DNA of 64,000 bases from Brevibacterium epidermidis NBRC 14811 (GCF_001570805.1 NZ_BCSJ01000002.1:149946-213945); one strand, 5' to 3'; shown: positions 50,700-60,259, counted from the first letter of the stretch. A program made the numbers and translations. Notes: a model not told the origin generated them from the letters alone.

Positions 50700-52184
50700 T
50701 TAGCTCGCCATGGCCCGTCGCTCGCGTCGCCGCGTCCTCAGCCCGAGAGCCACGTCGACGACGAGGAACACGATGAGGCTGATGCCCACCAGCGGCAGGA
50801 ACAACCCGATTGCGACGGCGGCGAGGACAACCGCACCGACGCCCCACCACGGCGCATCAGCCAGTGCTCCACGAGGAGGCGCGGATCCGAACCTCTTTGC
50901 CGGATTCCGCTTCGGCCGCCGCTGCCACCACATGACGTAACCCCAGACGACCATGGCCGCGATGCCGAGCGCGAGGACGCAGAGCACGATCTGATTGACC
51001 AGTCCGAACAGGGTGCCCATGTGCAGGTCGATGCCCCAGCGGGCGAGTTTCGCCGCCACACCGTAATCGGAGAAGTCGACCCGGTCGGTCACCTCCATCG
51101 TCTCGGGGTCGAAGGCCACGGCGTCGACCTTCGTGGGGAAGCTGCGTTGGATCTCCTGCACCACCCAGGCCGAATCGGCATCGGCTGGAGGCAGGATCTC
51201 GACGAGCCCGGTATCGATACTGACGTCGTGTCCCATCGACAGCATCATGTCGAAGTCGGCGGGATCGATCGCGGCGTGATCGGCAGCGCTGTCGGCCGCC
51301 TCGGCGGACGAGCCGCCACCATGATGGGCGTGCTCGCCGATCGCCGAGGCGCCGCCGAGTTCCGTCGACACCGCCGGAGTCTCCCAACTCAGCGCGGCAC
51401 GCAGTTTCGTCACGTTCTCCCCGCCGAACTGCGACCACGTGATCCCGGTGGCCGAGAGGAAGAGCATGCCGATCGCCGCCCAAACACCGACCGAAGCGTG
51501 CCAGGAGAAGGTGCGCCTCAACCCCTTGCGCGTCCGGTTCGGTCGCAGCATCGCGGCGGGCTTCTTCGTTTTGCGAGCGCGGAGGATCCACAGCACGAGC
51601 CCCGCGGCGGCGACGATTCCCAGCCATGAGGCGGCCAGTTCGCTGTAGAGCCGACCGACGTCGCCGAGGTGGAGGCTGCGGTGCATCTGGTCGATCCAGG
51701 TCCGCAGCGGCAGGGCACCCGAGGTTCCGTAGACGGTGAGGTCACCGACCACCTCGGCGGTTCCGGGATCGACGAAGATCGCCCGGGATTCGCTCTCGCC
51801 GAGGCTGGGGTCGTCGTACATCACGCGGGTGGTGTCGCCCGGTTCGGGCGCCGGCCGCACGGCGGACAGCGTCGCGTCGCTGTCTCCGATGACGGTGTTC
51901 GCGGCGTCGATCTGGGCGGCCAGTGGCAGAGGGTCGTCGGTGGCGGGGACGCTGAGCTGGTCGGCATAGACCAGCTTCTCGAGCGTCGGGCTGATCGCGT
52001 AGGCCGCCCCGGTGAGCGCGGCGATGAGGATGAACGGGCCGATGAGGATGCCCGCGTAGAAGTGGAGACGGCGCAGAAGCGGACCGAGCCACGGAATAGG
52101 ACGGTCGGGGCGGTCGGGGTGGTTACGGTGGCTGGTCGGTTCCGGGCCTGAGCTTTCGGGCACGGTTGATGAAGGTGTGGTCAT
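50700..52184 (-). CDS. PepSY-associated membrane protein (PiuB-like)
   Basis: 494 residues. Four membrane segments in the PepSY_TM arrangement: LHFYAGILIGPFILIAALTG, SWLGIVAAAGLVLWILR, WHASVGVWAAIGMLFLSATG and ALGIAAMVVWGYVMWWQRR, plus a last C-terminal pair. The conserved RTFSWHASVGVWAA His and MHRSLHLGDVGRLYSELAA are family marks. A His-rich loop (EHAHHGGGSS) faces outside. PiuB-like proteins are tied to iron or siderophore uptake and ferric reduction, sometimes to copper. Upstream on the same strand lies a His/Met-rich membrane gene. Confidence 0.85.
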   Translation of the reverse strand: MTTPSSTVPESSGPEPTSHRNHPDRPDRPIPWLGPLLRRLHFYAGILIGPFILIAALTGAAYAISPTLEKLVYADQLSVPATDDPLPLAAQIDAANTVIGDSDATLSAVRPAPEPGDTTRVMYDDPSLGESESRAIFVDPGTAEVVGDLTVYGTSGALPLRTWIDQMHRSLHLGDVGRLYSELAASWLGIVAAAGLVLWILRARKTKKPAAMLRPNRTRKGLRRTFSWHASVGVWAAIGMLFLSATGITWSQFGGENVTKLRAALSWETPAVSTELGGASAIGEHAHHGGGSSAEAADSAADHAAIDPADFDMMLSMGHDVSIDTGLVEILPPADADSAWVVQEIQRSFPTKVDAVAFDPETMEVTDRVDFSDYGVAAKLARWGIDLHMGTLFGLVNQIVLCVLALGIAAMVVWGYVMWWQRRPKRNPAKRFGSAPPRGALADAPWWGVGAVVLAAVAIGLFLPLVGISLIVFLVVDVALGLRTRRRERRAMAS

Positions 52185-52372
52185 GATGATGCTTTCTCTC
52201 AGTTGCGCTGAGCCGGATCGGGTCGGCCCGATGCCCTCGACGAGCAGATGCAGTCGACGGGCAGCTTCGGTCGACAGTGGTCGCGTACGACACGCAGTCG
52301 CGGTCGACGACCAGATACGGTCAGCAGTGATCGCACCGGCTCATGAGAGCCGATGCGCGGATGTGATGAGTG

Positions 52373-53091
52373 TCAGAAAGCAAGCTGCGGTGGCCCTCGC
52401 CGCAGCACCGGGGATCGACACACGCCGAGGCTGCGAGGCAGTTCGGGTTCGAGGCCGATCAGCGACCGCGGCCTCTCGATCTGCGCCCGCAGGATGACGA
52501 GGCGCGGGATGACCGCTCGGATGATGAGGCGGGCGAACTCGCCGAGCATGACCGGAAGTCGCTCGGCCCAGTAGATCATCGCGATCGTCACGATCCCGGC
52601 AACGCAGTGGGCCAACAGCATCCCCGGAGACGAGTGCGCGTGCATCTGGGCTACTGCGCCCACTGAACCGTCCATGGCAGGCATGACCGTGGAGTCATGG
52701 GCCATTTGCATCGCGCCGCCGGGCGTCGAGTGCATCGACGCGTGATGGACTCCATGCGCCGGCGAGTGGTGAGAGTGCGAGCCGAGGAGCGCGGCGAGTC
52801 CGTTGTCGGAGCGCGCCATCGTGCTCGGCGATGCGGAACCGTGCGGAGTGAAGAGGGAGAAGATGAGGTGAAAGAGGGTCTGGCTGATTCCGACGGAGAC
52901 CGTCAGCCGAGGCAGCGACATTTGGCGCCCGGCCAAGAGAACGCAGACGAGGGTCGACAGCGCCAGCGGCAGATGACGCCCATCGCAGTCGGAAACGATC
53001 CACCGCCGAGGATGTGCGACGTCAGCGCGACAAAGGTCGCGAACGCTGCGGCGAGAGTGCCGCGCAGAGCGCGCCGGTGCCTGACTCTCAT
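52373..53091 (-). pseudogene. Frameshifted His/Met-rich membrane protein gene
   Basis: From ATG 53091 the frame reads MRVRHRRALRGTLAAAFATF, then VALTSHILGGGSFPTAMGVI, a first helix, and then loses sense. A different frame takes up exactly there with LPLALSTLVCVLLAGRQ, SLPRLTVSVGISQTLFHLIF, then a His/Met-rich loop (GSHSHHSPAHGVHHASMHS; AQMHAHSSPGM) and a last helix, ending at 52373. Inserting one base near 52971-52978 joins the two into one four-helix protein of about 240 residues. So the gene is either truly broken or the sequence has an error. The loop suggests copper or other metal binding. Next to PepSY. Confidence 0.6.
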
Positions 53092-53173
53092 CCTCACAGT
53101 GCCATTGTCACACAGGTGGAACCCACCCGAATGATCGTGCGGGATCGACCCTTGCGCCAGGCAGTGAACCATA

Positions 53174-53184
53174 GGTACAGTACC
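53174..53184. promoter_or_regulatory. Short palindrome abutting the membrane-PadR operon start
   Basis: GGTACAGTACC: 5-base arms and one central base, ending three bases before the ATG at 53188. The position suggests a leaderless mRNA with the operator at the -10, possibly for PadR. Confidence 0.35.
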
Positions 53185-53187
53185 AAT

Positions 53188-53640
53188 ATGACTACAGCTT
53201 CGCAGACGTCATCGCCCGCCAACGCCCGAACCCTTCTGCTCCCATACACGCTCGGTCTCATCATCGCCATGACCATCGTGCAGATCGTCGTCGCTGCCAC
53301 CGGCGGCGAGGTCACGATCCTCGCCGGTGGACTCACAGCACTCGTCGCCATCGGAATCGCGGTGTGGCTGTGGCGAAACCTGACCGCGCTCAAACGTGTC
53401 CGCTTCGGCGTGGTCATCGCCCATGCCATTGCCTTCGTCACCGTCACCACCTCCTTCAATCTGCACGCGATCCTCCGGGTGATGTTCCTCGGCTTCGAAG
53501 TCGACGGCGCCGGAGACGCGACCCACACCCTTCTCGAGAGCTCTTGGTTCGGGGCCACGCTCGTGATGAGCGCCCTGTGGGGGCTCGGACTGCTGGTCCA
53601 CCTCCTCGGCTCAGTCCTCGGCCGCGGCTGGGAGGACTGA
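53188..53640 (+). CDS. Membrane protein, four helices, in operon with PadR regulator
   Basis: 150 residues from ATG 53188, with no ribosome site and possibly leaderless. Helices: LLLPYTLGLIIAMTIVQIVV, TILAGGLTALVAIGIAVWLW, FGVVIAHAIAFVTVTTSF and FGATLVMSALWGLGLLVHLL. No family motif recognised. It ends one base before the PadR GTG, so the two genes are translationally close. Probably the target of that regulator. Divergent from the frameshifted metal-type gene. Confidence 0.65.
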   Translation: MTTASQTSSPANARTLLLPYTLGLIIAMTIVQIVVAATGGEVTILAGGLTALVAIGIAVWLWRNLTALKRVRFGVVIAHAIAFVTVTTSFNLHAILRVMFLGFEVDGAGDATHTLLESSWFGATLVMSALWGLGLLVHLLGSVLGRGWED

Positions 53641-53641
53641 G

Positions 53642-54064
53642 GTGGCGGCACAGTCTCGCGACACCACGAACGAGGCAATCGACATCACGACTGCGGCGAA
53701 TGGCAGCCCGGCCGCAGTCACCCCGGAAGAGCGGGAGTGGCTCGACCACCGCGTCGAGTCCTGGGTCGAGACGTATAAGAAGTCGATGCTCACCCCGATC
53801 ACGCTCTCCCTCGTCGCGACACATCAGCCGGCCGAGATCTCCACCATCGCCGAGGCGGTCACCGCAGCCACGGGATGGCAGATCACAGAACGCGGCCTCT
53901 ATCGCACCATCAAACGCCTGCAGGACTCCGGATTTCTGGTAAGCACGGCGGTCGATGCTCCGCGGACCGGGGCGAAGAGAAAACTGCTCTCGCTCACTCT
54001 GCTGGGAGCGAGCTATCTGTCGGGAATCAAGGGCAGCCTCGTCGAGGTACCGGAAGAGAGATGA
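53642..54064 (+). CDS. PadR-family transcriptional regulator
   Basis: 140 residues from GTG 53642 with GGGAGGA seven bases upstream. PadR winged helix: TPITLSLVATHQPAEISTIA, EAVTAATGWQITERGLYRTI, KRLQDSGFLVSTAVDAP, then RTGAKRKLLSLTLLGASYLS. The GLYRTIKRL recognition helix and the following wing RTGAKRK are typical, and the preceding 50 residues are a polar extension. Likely represses its own operon with the membrane protein. Confidence 0.78.
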   Translation: MAAQSRDTTNEAIDITTAANGSPAAVTPEEREWLDHRVESWVETYKKSMLTPITLSLVATHQPAEISTIAEAVTAATGWQITERGLYRTIKRLQDSGFLVSTAVDAPRTGAKRKLLSLTLLGASYLSGIKGSLVEVPEER

Positions 54065-54152
54065 CAGCGCCGGGAGTTCGGTCTCCGCATCGACAACAGC
54101 ACCGAGGCACGAACCAACGGCGACTGCACCTCGAGCCTAGACTGCCAAACCT

Positions 54153-54686
54153 TCAAGGACGATCCCGGCGATAGATGACGTGCCACCCGTCATCGATCGG
54201 GTTGTCGGGCGGGATGTGGCTCTCGGCGATGCGCTCGTATCCGGCAGCCTCGAGAGCCCTCCACGATGCCGGATTTCCCGCGATCACGGGCACGATGATC
54301 GCCGAGGCGGACGGGCGGTGAGCGAAGCAGAGTTCAGTGAACTCCTGGATCATCCGTGTGCCGATGCCCTTGCCTGTCGCAGCGACCTCTCCGATGAAGT
54401 AGTCGATCGTCAGCGCATCTCGCGGTGCGTCAGCCAACTCGATGAGTTGGCGTTGCTCGTCCGCGTAGTCCCAGATTGCGCTCCGCTGGATGAAGCCGAC
54501 CGGCACCCCGGCGTCCTCGACGATGAAGTCGAATGACGGTTCGGTGCCGTCGATGCTGGCGGCGAAATCCCGTTCGATCGCCTCCGGAGTCGTCTCGTGA
54601 TTCCAAAAGCGGACGACGACGTGGGGCGAGCCAAGCCACCGCGCGAGCAGCGGAAAGTCAGCCCTGGTCGTCCGTCGGAATTCCAC
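54153..54686 (-). CDS. GNAT acetyltransferase, AAC(6')-type
   Basis: 177 residues from GTG 54686 with GAGGAC upstream. Acetyl-CoA loop in LTIDYFIGEVAATGKGIGTR then MIQEFTELCF. N-terminal RRTTRADFPLLARWLGSPHV and C-terminal NPASWRALEAAGYERIAES fit the Acetyltransf_8 branch with aminoglycoside 6'-acetyltransferases and siderophore acyltransferases. Resistance cannot be claimed from sequence. No operon partner; it converges on the PadR gene. Confidence 0.82.
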   Translation of the reverse strand: MEFRRTTRADFPLLARWLGSPHVVVRFWNHETTPEAIERDFAASIDGTEPSFDFIVEDAGVPVGFIQRSAIWDYADEQRQLIELADAPRDALTIDYFIGEVAATGKGIGTRMIQEFTELCFAHRPSASAIIVPVIAGNPASWRALEAAGYERIAESHIPPDNPIDDGWHVIYRRDRP

Positions 54687-54724
54687 GTGTCCTCGCGGTC
54701 GGCGTCAACAACCGCCGTGCTGCC

Positions 54725-55591
54725 TCACATCTCTTCGTGAGTGAGCGGATCCCGGTCCTTCATGCGACCGCGCTCGAGTCCGGAGATCGCGGCCACCTCG
54801 GCGGGGGTGAGTTCGAACTCGAAGACATCGGCGTTGAGGCGCTGACGCTCCGGGTTCGCGGATTTCGGGATCGGGATGCTGCCGATCTCGATATGCCAGC
54901 GCAGAACGACCTGGGCCGGGGTCACGCCATGGGCGGCGGCCGCCTCGGCGATGGCGGCTTCGTCGAACAGTCCCTGGTCACGGTAGAGCGGGGACCAGCT
55001 CTCGGTCTGCACACCGATGGAGCGGTGGAAGGCCACAAGCTCGGTCTGCGGGAAATACGGGTGAAGCTCGACCTGATTGACGGCCGGGGTGACCCCGGTT
55101 TTCTCGACGAGCTCGGTGAGCATCTCCTCGGTGAAGTTCGAGACGCCGATGGACTTCACGAGCCCGCGTCTGCGCAGTTCGATGAGTCCTTCCCAGGTGT
55201 CGACGTACTTGCCGACGCTGGGATTGGGCCAGTGGATGAGGTGGAGATCGAGGTAGTCGAGGCCGAGGCGGGCCAGCGATTCCTCGGTGCTGGCGATCGC
55301 CTCGGCGAAGCCGTGGTGGCGGCCGGGGATCTTGCTCGTGACGAACAGGTCCTCGCGAGCGACGGAGCAGTCGGCGATGGCCTGACCGACCTCGCGTTCG
55401 TTCTCGTAATTCACCGCGGTGTCGAGCAGGCGGTAGCCGACATTGTCGACGGCACCCACGATGGCGTCGACCCCCTCGTCGCCCTTCATCGCGTAGATGC
55501 CGAGCCCGAGCTGCGGGAACGCGCGTCCGTCGTTGAGGTCGAGGGTGGGGATCGGTGAGTTCTGTGCGGGGGTGTTCGCTGGGGTCGTCAT
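54725..55591 (-). CDS. Aldo/keto reductase
   Basis: 288 residues. Full catalytic tetrad: Asp57 and Tyr62 in LLDTAVNYENEREVGQ, Lys87 in FVTSKIPG, His120 in LDLHLIHWPNPSVGK. The NADPH loop lies in IPIPKSANPERQRLNADVFE. Resembles the 2,5-diketo-D-gluconate reductase (AKR5) branch by size and the GVSNFTEEMLTEL and NQVELHPYFPQTEL blocks. Substrate unknown; reduces aldehydes or ketones with NADPH in the cytoplasm. Confidence 0.9.
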   Translation of the reverse strand: MTTPANTPAQNSPIPTLDLNDGRAFPQLGLGIYAMKGDEGVDAIVGAVDNVGYRLLDTAVNYENEREVGQAIADCSVAREDLFVTSKIPGRHHGFAEAIASTEESLARLGLDYLDLHLIHWPNPSVGKYVDTWEGLIELRRRGLVKSIGVSNFTEEMLTELVEKTGVTPAVNQVELHPYFPQTELVAFHRSIGVQTESWSPLYRDQGLFDEAAIAEAAAAHGVTPAQVVLRWHIEIGSIPIPKSANPERQRLNADVFEFELTPAEVAAISGLERGRMKDRDPLTHEEM

Positions 55592-55740
55592 GTATTCACC
55601 CTATGACCGCCGAGGCATTGCTGGCCAGAGCATTCTCCTTGAGTTCGAGCAGGATGTCGTGGGTGAACTCTTCCTGTGAGATCCTCCGAGGAAGCACTGA
55701 CGCGGGATTCTCACAATGCGGCTTGGGCTAGCGTGGACGC

Positions 55741-56514
55741 ATGGAGACGAACGCGCGAGCTGCGGAGCGGGGATTCCTTCGCCGTATTCGCAGGCTTTCG
55801 CGGTGGCGGGTGGCCTTTCTCCTGCCGAGCGCCGGATTGGTGGTCGCCGCGCTGCTCCACGCTGCCCAGTGGGTGACGTCGTGGATATCAACAGCAGTCG
55901 CCCGCACACACGGTGCCGCCGATGCCTGTTCCGATCTGGTCGACGACTTCGGCGTCGATCCCGACAGGATCGAACTCATCGACCGCGCACCGTCCGGGTT
56001 CGTCTGCCAGGCCCCGACCTACGACGGCGGGCACGCGATCATTGAGCACTCCGGGGCCACCTCGGCGCTGTTTATGGTCTCGATGGCACTCGCCGCTCTC
56101 AGCGTTGCGGTGCTTCTCGGGGTGCTGATCGCGTTCATGGTGACCCGGTTGCTCGGGCTGTACCGGTCGCCGCTGGCCGAACCGCGTCGAGATCGGCGGC
56201 CGCTGCGGCTCATCGGGATCGGGGTCTTCATGCTGCCGGTGATGATGCTCGGCCAGTATTTTCAGTGGTACTCGAAATCGGACGGCTTTGAGATCTGCCC
56301 GGAATCCGTCGGCGGCAATGATGTGCTGGGGTTTTCGGTCACGGCCGACTATCTGCCGCCGAGCCTGACCTGCTCGGGCGACACCGTCACCGGTCAGGAG
56401 TTCTCGGTGACGCAGTACGGGTTCCCCTTCTACGGGTTCCTGGCGGGGTTGGTGCTCGCGGCGGTGGGGCTGTGCCTGCTCGTCGCGGTGAGGATGCGGG
56501 CGCGGAGACGCTGA
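55741..56514 (+). CDS. Membrane protein of unknown function
   Basis: 257 residues with about four hydrophobic segments: VAFLLPSAGLVVAALLHAAQ, SALFMVSMALAALSVAVLLG then VLIAFMVT, IGIGVFMLPVMMLGQYFQWY, and FYGFLAGLVLAAVGLCLLVA. Two outside loops carry Cys pairs (DACSDLVDDF and GFVCQAP; EICPESV and LTCSGDTV), so disulfides are likely. Not a recognised family. No operon partner; converges with the tartrate dehydrogenase gene eight bases later. Confidence 0.65.
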   Translation: METNARAAERGFLRRIRRLSRWRVAFLLPSAGLVVAALLHAAQWVTSWISTAVARTHGAADACSDLVDDFGVDPDRIELIDRAPSGFVCQAPTYDGGHAIIEHSGATSALFMVSMALAALSVAVLLGVLIAFMVTRLLGLYRSPLAEPRRDRRPLRLIGIGVFMLPVMMLGQYFQWYSKSDGFEICPESVGGNDVLGFSVTADYLPPSLTCSGDTVTGQEFSVTQYGFPFYGFLAGLVLAAVGLCLLVAVRMRARRR

Positions 56515-56522
56515 GTTCCGGC

Positions 56523-57611
56523 TCAGTTCCCGGCGGTCGCGATCACCTCGGCGATCCTGCGCCCGAGCGTCTCTGTGGTTCCCACACCGCCGATGTCCGG
56601 GGTCAGCACGTCAGCGTCACCGCCGTCGAGCACCCGTTCGAAGCCGGCCTGGACCGCCGCGGCCGCCTCATGTTCGCCGAGGTGGTCGAGCATCATCGCT
56701 GCACACCAGATCTGCCCGATCGGGTTGGCGATCTGTTTCCCCGCAATGTCCGGTGCCGACCCGTGGACGGGTTCGAAGAGGCTGGGGAAGTTCCGCTCCG
56801 GGTTGATGTTCCCACTCGGCGCGATCCCGATCGTCCCGGTGCAGGCCGGGCCGAGGTCCGAAAGTATGTCGCCGAACAGATTGCTCGCAACCACCACGTC
56901 GAACCAGTCGGGGTGCAGCACGAAATTCGCGGCGAGGATGTCGATGTGGAACTTGTCGACGTCGATCTCCGGGTAGTCGGCCGCGATCGCCTCCACCCGC
57001 TCATCCCAGTAGGGCATCGTGATGGAGATGCCGTTGCTCTTCGTCGCCGATGTCAGGTGCTTCTTCGGTCGCCGCTGCGAGAGTTCGAACGCGTACTTCA
57101 GGATCCGGTCGACACCGGTGCGCGTCATCACGGTTTCCTGGGTGACGATCTCACGGTCGGTGCCTTCGAAGATCTTCCCGCCGATGCTCGAGTACTCCCC
57201 CTCGGTGTTCTCTCGCACGACGAAGAAGTCGACATCGCCGGGGCTGCGATCCGCCAGCGGAGACTTGATGCCGGGCAACAGTTTGACCGGACGCAGGCTG
57301 ACATATTGGTCGAAACGGCGCCGGAACTGCAGCAGGCTTCCCCACAGAGATACATGGTCGGGAACGATATCCGGCCAGCCGACGGCGCCGAAGTAGATCG
57401 CGTCGAACGGGCTTAGCCGCTCCTCCCAGTCATCGGGCATCATCTGACCGTGCTCGGCATAGTACTCGGCGTTGGCGAAATTGAAGTGCTCGAACTCGAG
57501 GTCGAGATCGAACGCCTCGGCCGCTGCCTCGAGTGCGCGAATCCCCTCAGGAACCACCTCCTTGCCGATTCCGTCGCCGGCGATGACTGCGATGCGATGT
57601 GTCTTCTGCAT
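56523..57611 (-). CDS. Tartrate dehydrogenase / D-malate dehydrogenase (decarboxylating)
   Basis: 362 residues, isocitrate/isopropylmalate dehydrogenase family. RIAVIAGDGIGKEVVPEGIR, VGWPDIVPDHVSLWGSLLQF, RRFDQYVSLRPVKLLPG and FFVVRENTEGEYSSIGG are typical of the tartrate/D-malate branch (TtuC/DmlA). The NAD-binding stretch is VHGSAPDIAGKQIANPIGQI. The enzyme oxidises tartrate or D-malate with NAD+ and a divalent metal. It is the last gene of a minus-strand run with the dicarboxylate symporter and D-tartrate dehydratase, which supports tartrate as the growth substrate. Confidence 0.9.
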   Translation of the reverse strand: MQKTHRIAVIAGDGIGKEVVPEGIRALEAAAEAFDLDLEFEHFNFANAEYYAEHGQMMPDDWEERLSPFDAIYFGAVGWPDIVPDHVSLWGSLLQFRRRFDQYVSLRPVKLLPGIKSPLADRSPGDVDFFVVRENTEGEYSSIGGKIFEGTDREIVTQETVMTRTGVDRILKYAFELSQRRPKKHLTSATKSNGISITMPYWDERVEAIAADYPEIDVDKFHIDILAANFVLHPDWFDVVVASNLFGDILSDLGPACTGTIGIAPSGNINPERNFPSLFEPVHGSAPDIAGKQIANPIGQIWCAAMMLDHLGEHEAAAAVQAGFERVLDGGDADVLTPDIGGVGTTETLGRRIAEVIATAGN

Positions 57612-57716
57612 GTCTGTTCTGTCCTTTCGTAACGTGTTCGCATTGTCGGGTCGGGGCTGCCCGCATATGTCCGGATAGGTCAGTACGGGCCATTCAGGCC
57701 AGGCTCCGCCCGCGTC

Positions 57717-58658
57717 TCAGACGATGCGGCCGTGCGGGGTGGTGCCGTCGAGGACGGCGAGCACCGCCTCGGCGGCGGCCAGGCCGGATCGCTGCCTCGC
57801 CTCGACCGTCTGGCCGGCGAGGTGGGAGGTGATCCAGAGATTCTCGACCCCACGGAGTGGATCGTCGTCGCGCATCGGTTCGTGGTCGAGAACGTCGAGG
57901 GCGGCACCGGCGATCCGCTGGTTCCTGAGCGCATCGGCGAGCGCGGGTTCGTCGACGAGAGACCCTCGGGCGGTGTTGATGAGGTAGGCTGTGGCCTTCA
58001 TCGCCGCGAGCTGGTCAACCCCGATCACCGGGTGACCGGTGGCTCGGGCGTGCAGGGTGAGGTAATCGGCTTCCGACACCACCCGGTCGAAGTCGGCAAA
58101 ATCCACGTCCGGTGCTGCCGACGGGTCGGGGTGCCCGGTCGAGGCCAGCACTCTCATACCCAGAGCGATACCGAGTGTTGCGATCGCGCGTCCGCTCGCG
58201 CCGAAGCCGACCACTCCCAGCGTTTTGCCGCGCAGTTCGGTCCCCGCATCCCGCGGCCACGCTCCCTCCTCGACCGCTCGGGTGACGTTGGTCAGACGTC
58301 GCGCGCAGTTGAGCATGAGGCCCAAGGTCAATTCGGCCACGGCGTGATGGTTCGTTCCGGGAGTGTTGCAGACCGTGATCCCGAGCTCGGCCGCCGCGGC
58401 GACGTCGACGGCGTCGTACCCGACGCCGCTGCGCGCCACCACTTTCAGGGTCGGGGCAGCCGCGAGCATCTCGCGAGTGATCGGTTCACTGGAGACGATC
58501 GCTCCGAGCGCGCCGTCGAGGAGGTGAGCCTGCTCATCGGGGCTGCGACGCTGCGTCGACGGCGCATAGACCGGTTCACAGCCGCGCGAACGCAGGAGTC
58601 GATCGACCTCGTCTCCTTCGCCGAGGTAATCGGTCGTGATGACGATGCGATTGCTCAT
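57717..58658 (-). CDS. D-2-hydroxyacid dehydrogenase (NAD-dependent)
   Basis: 313 residues from ATG 58658. NAD fold: LRGKTLGVVGFGASGRAIAT, the Rossmann GxGxxG. Catalytic Arg in LINTARGSLVDEP, Glu in DVLDHEPMRDDDPL, His in NLWITSHLAGQTVEA. The N-terminal substrate domain includes LKVVARSGVGYDAVDVAAAA. Similar to SerA or glyoxylate reductases but without an ACT domain. In the tartrate cluster it could act on hydroxypyruvate or glycerate intermediates, or be a dehydrogenase for another 2-hydroxyacid. A good functional fit, not proof. Confidence 0.87.
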   Translation of the reverse strand: MSNRIVITTDYLGEGDEVDRLLRSRGCEPVYAPSTQRRSPDEQAHLLDGALGAIVSSEPITREMLAAAPTLKVVARSGVGYDAVDVAAAAELGITVCNTPGTNHHAVAELTLGLMLNCARRLTNVTRAVEEGAWPRDAGTELRGKTLGVVGFGASGRAIATLGIALGMRVLASTGHPDPSAAPDVDFADFDRVVSEADYLTLHARATGHPVIGVDQLAAMKATAYLINTARGSLVDEPALADALRNQRIAGAALDVLDHEPMRDDDPLRGVENLWITSHLAGQTVEARQRSGLAAAEAVLAVLDGTTPHGRIV

Positions 58659-58790
58659 TCGGGTCCGCTTCCTTCGTAGGCGCAGGTCGGGGTGGTTCGT
58701 TTTCGCATTCTTCCACCGCCCCGCCTCGGCGGGATGTCGTTTCGCACAGCGGTCATGCGAGGGCACGCCGTGCATCTAGGGCCACGTCGT

Positions 58791-60113
58791 TCACGTGAGG
58801 GTTCGTCGGGCGAGAGCCTGGCGGGCGATGACCGGGTCGAAGTCCTTCTCCCATTTGCCGACGACGACAGCGGCCATGACGTTGCCGAGGACGTTGATGA
58901 GCACCCGCCCCTCGTTGAGGATCCGGTCGATGCCGACGATGAGGGCCAACGCGGCCAGCGGGATGTCGCCGACGGCACTGAGCGTACTTGCCAGGACGAT
59001 GAACGCGCCGCCGGCGATGCCAGCCGTTCCCTTGCTCGTCAGCATCATCACTCCCACGATCGCCAGCTGCTGGCCCCAGTCCAACGGAACACCGACCGCT
59101 TGAGCGAGGAACAGCGCCGCCATGGTCAGGTAGACGGCCGAGCCGTCGAGGTTGAAGGAGAACCCCGCGGGAACGACGATGCCCACGGTCGACTTCCCGA
59201 CACCGAGCGCCTCGAGTTTCTTGATCAGCTGCGGCAGGATCGCCTCACTCGAACAGGTGCTCAGCGCAATGAGCAGCTCCTCCTTGAAGTAGCGCATCAC
59301 CGAGAAGATGTTCATTCCGCAAGCCCGGGCGATTACGCCGAGGACGATGACGACGTAGAAGACGCACGTTCCCATGAAGATGAGGATGAGGTATCCCAGC
59401 TGTTGGAGGCTCTGGGTTCCGTAGTTCGCGACGACCGCGGCCAAGGCGCCGAAAGTCGCGAGCGGAGCCAGCCACATCACCCAGAGCACGATCTTGAAGA
59501 TCACGGTCTGCAGCGACTGCAGCGCACGAGTGATGGGCTTCCCTGCCCCACCCGACACATTGAGCGCCGAGCCGAAGAGGATCGAGACGAGCAGCGCCGC
59601 GAGGATGGTGTGGCCGGTGAGCGCGCCGAAGAACGATTCGGGAATAATGCTGCTGACGAACTCAACGAGGCTGCCCGGAGAATCGTGTTCGTCGACAGGT
59701 ACGGCTCCCGCGTTGAGCGTGGACGGGTCGATGTTGAGACCCTCCCCTGGCTTGAAGATGTTGGCGGCGACGAGGCCGATGAGCATCGACAGCAGGGAGA
59801 GGACGATGAAGTAGGACAGTGCCTTGACCCCGACCCTGCCGGCCTTGCGCAGGCTGTCCATCGAGGCGATTCCCAGGGACACCACGCAGAAGACGACGGG
59901 GATGACGATCATCTTCACCAATGCGATGAACCAATCGCTCAAGGGTGTCAGCGCGGCACCGACCGTGGGGAAGAGCAGGCCGACGGCGATGCCCAGCACC
60001 GCGCCGACGATGACATGGAACCACAGCTCGCGGATCAGTCGGCCCCACAGGGACCGTCGTGCCGGGGTGTCGGTTTGGGGGCGGGGTTCTTGTTCGATTG
60101 TGGTGGACGACAT
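58791..60113 (-). CDS. C4-dicarboxylate:cation symporter (DctA/GltP family)
   Basis: 440 residues, DAACS family. The serine-rich helical hairpin is ALSTCSSEAILPQLIKKLEA; the second signature is GFSFNLDGSAVYLTMAALFL, and NEGRVLINVLGNVMAAVVVG holds the C-terminal substrate and sodium residues. Uses proton or sodium gradient to import C4-dicarboxylates or acidic amino acids. Located between tartrate enzymes, so tartrate or malate uptake is likely. Inner membrane with eight helices and two re-entrant loops. Confidence 0.92.
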   Translation of the reverse strand: MSSTTIEQEPRPQTDTPARRSLWGRLIRELWFHVIVGAVLGIAVGLLFPTVGAALTPLSDWFIALVKMIVIPVVFCVVSLGIASMDSLRKAGRVGVKALSYFIVLSLLSMLIGLVAANIFKPGEGLNIDPSTLNAGAVPVDEHDSPGSLVEFVSSIIPESFFGALTGHTILAALLVSILFGSALNVSGGAGKPITRALQSLQTVIFKIVLWVMWLAPLATFGALAAVVANYGTQSLQQLGYLILIFMGTCVFYVVIVLGVIARACGMNIFSVMRYFKEELLIALSTCSSEAILPQLIKKLEALGVGKSTVGIVVPAGFSFNLDGSAVYLTMAALFLAQAVGVPLDWGQQLAIVGVMMLTSKGTAGIAGGAFIVLASTLSAVGDIPLAALALIVGIDRILNEGRVLINVLGNVMAAVVVGKWEKDFDPVIARQALARRTLT

Positions 60114-60212
60114 CGTGAGTGCTCCTTTGTACTCGTGAAGATGTTTGTCGGTCGTCGGCAGGTGTCCGCGCCGCGTTTCGGGTACCGGACCTGCGCCTTT
60201 GGTTCGGGTTCT

Positions 60213-60243
60213 GGACCCGCGCCGAGAGGTCGGGCGCGGGTCC
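60213..60243 (-). terminator. Hairpin terminator after the D-tartrate dehydratase gene
   Basis: GGACCCGCGCC (60213-60223) and its complement (60233-60243) around a 9-base loop, 17 bases downstream of the stop. It would limit read-through into the symporter gene, so that gene may have its own promoter. Confidence 0.65.
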
Positions 60244-60259
60244 GGTGCGCAGATCTCTC

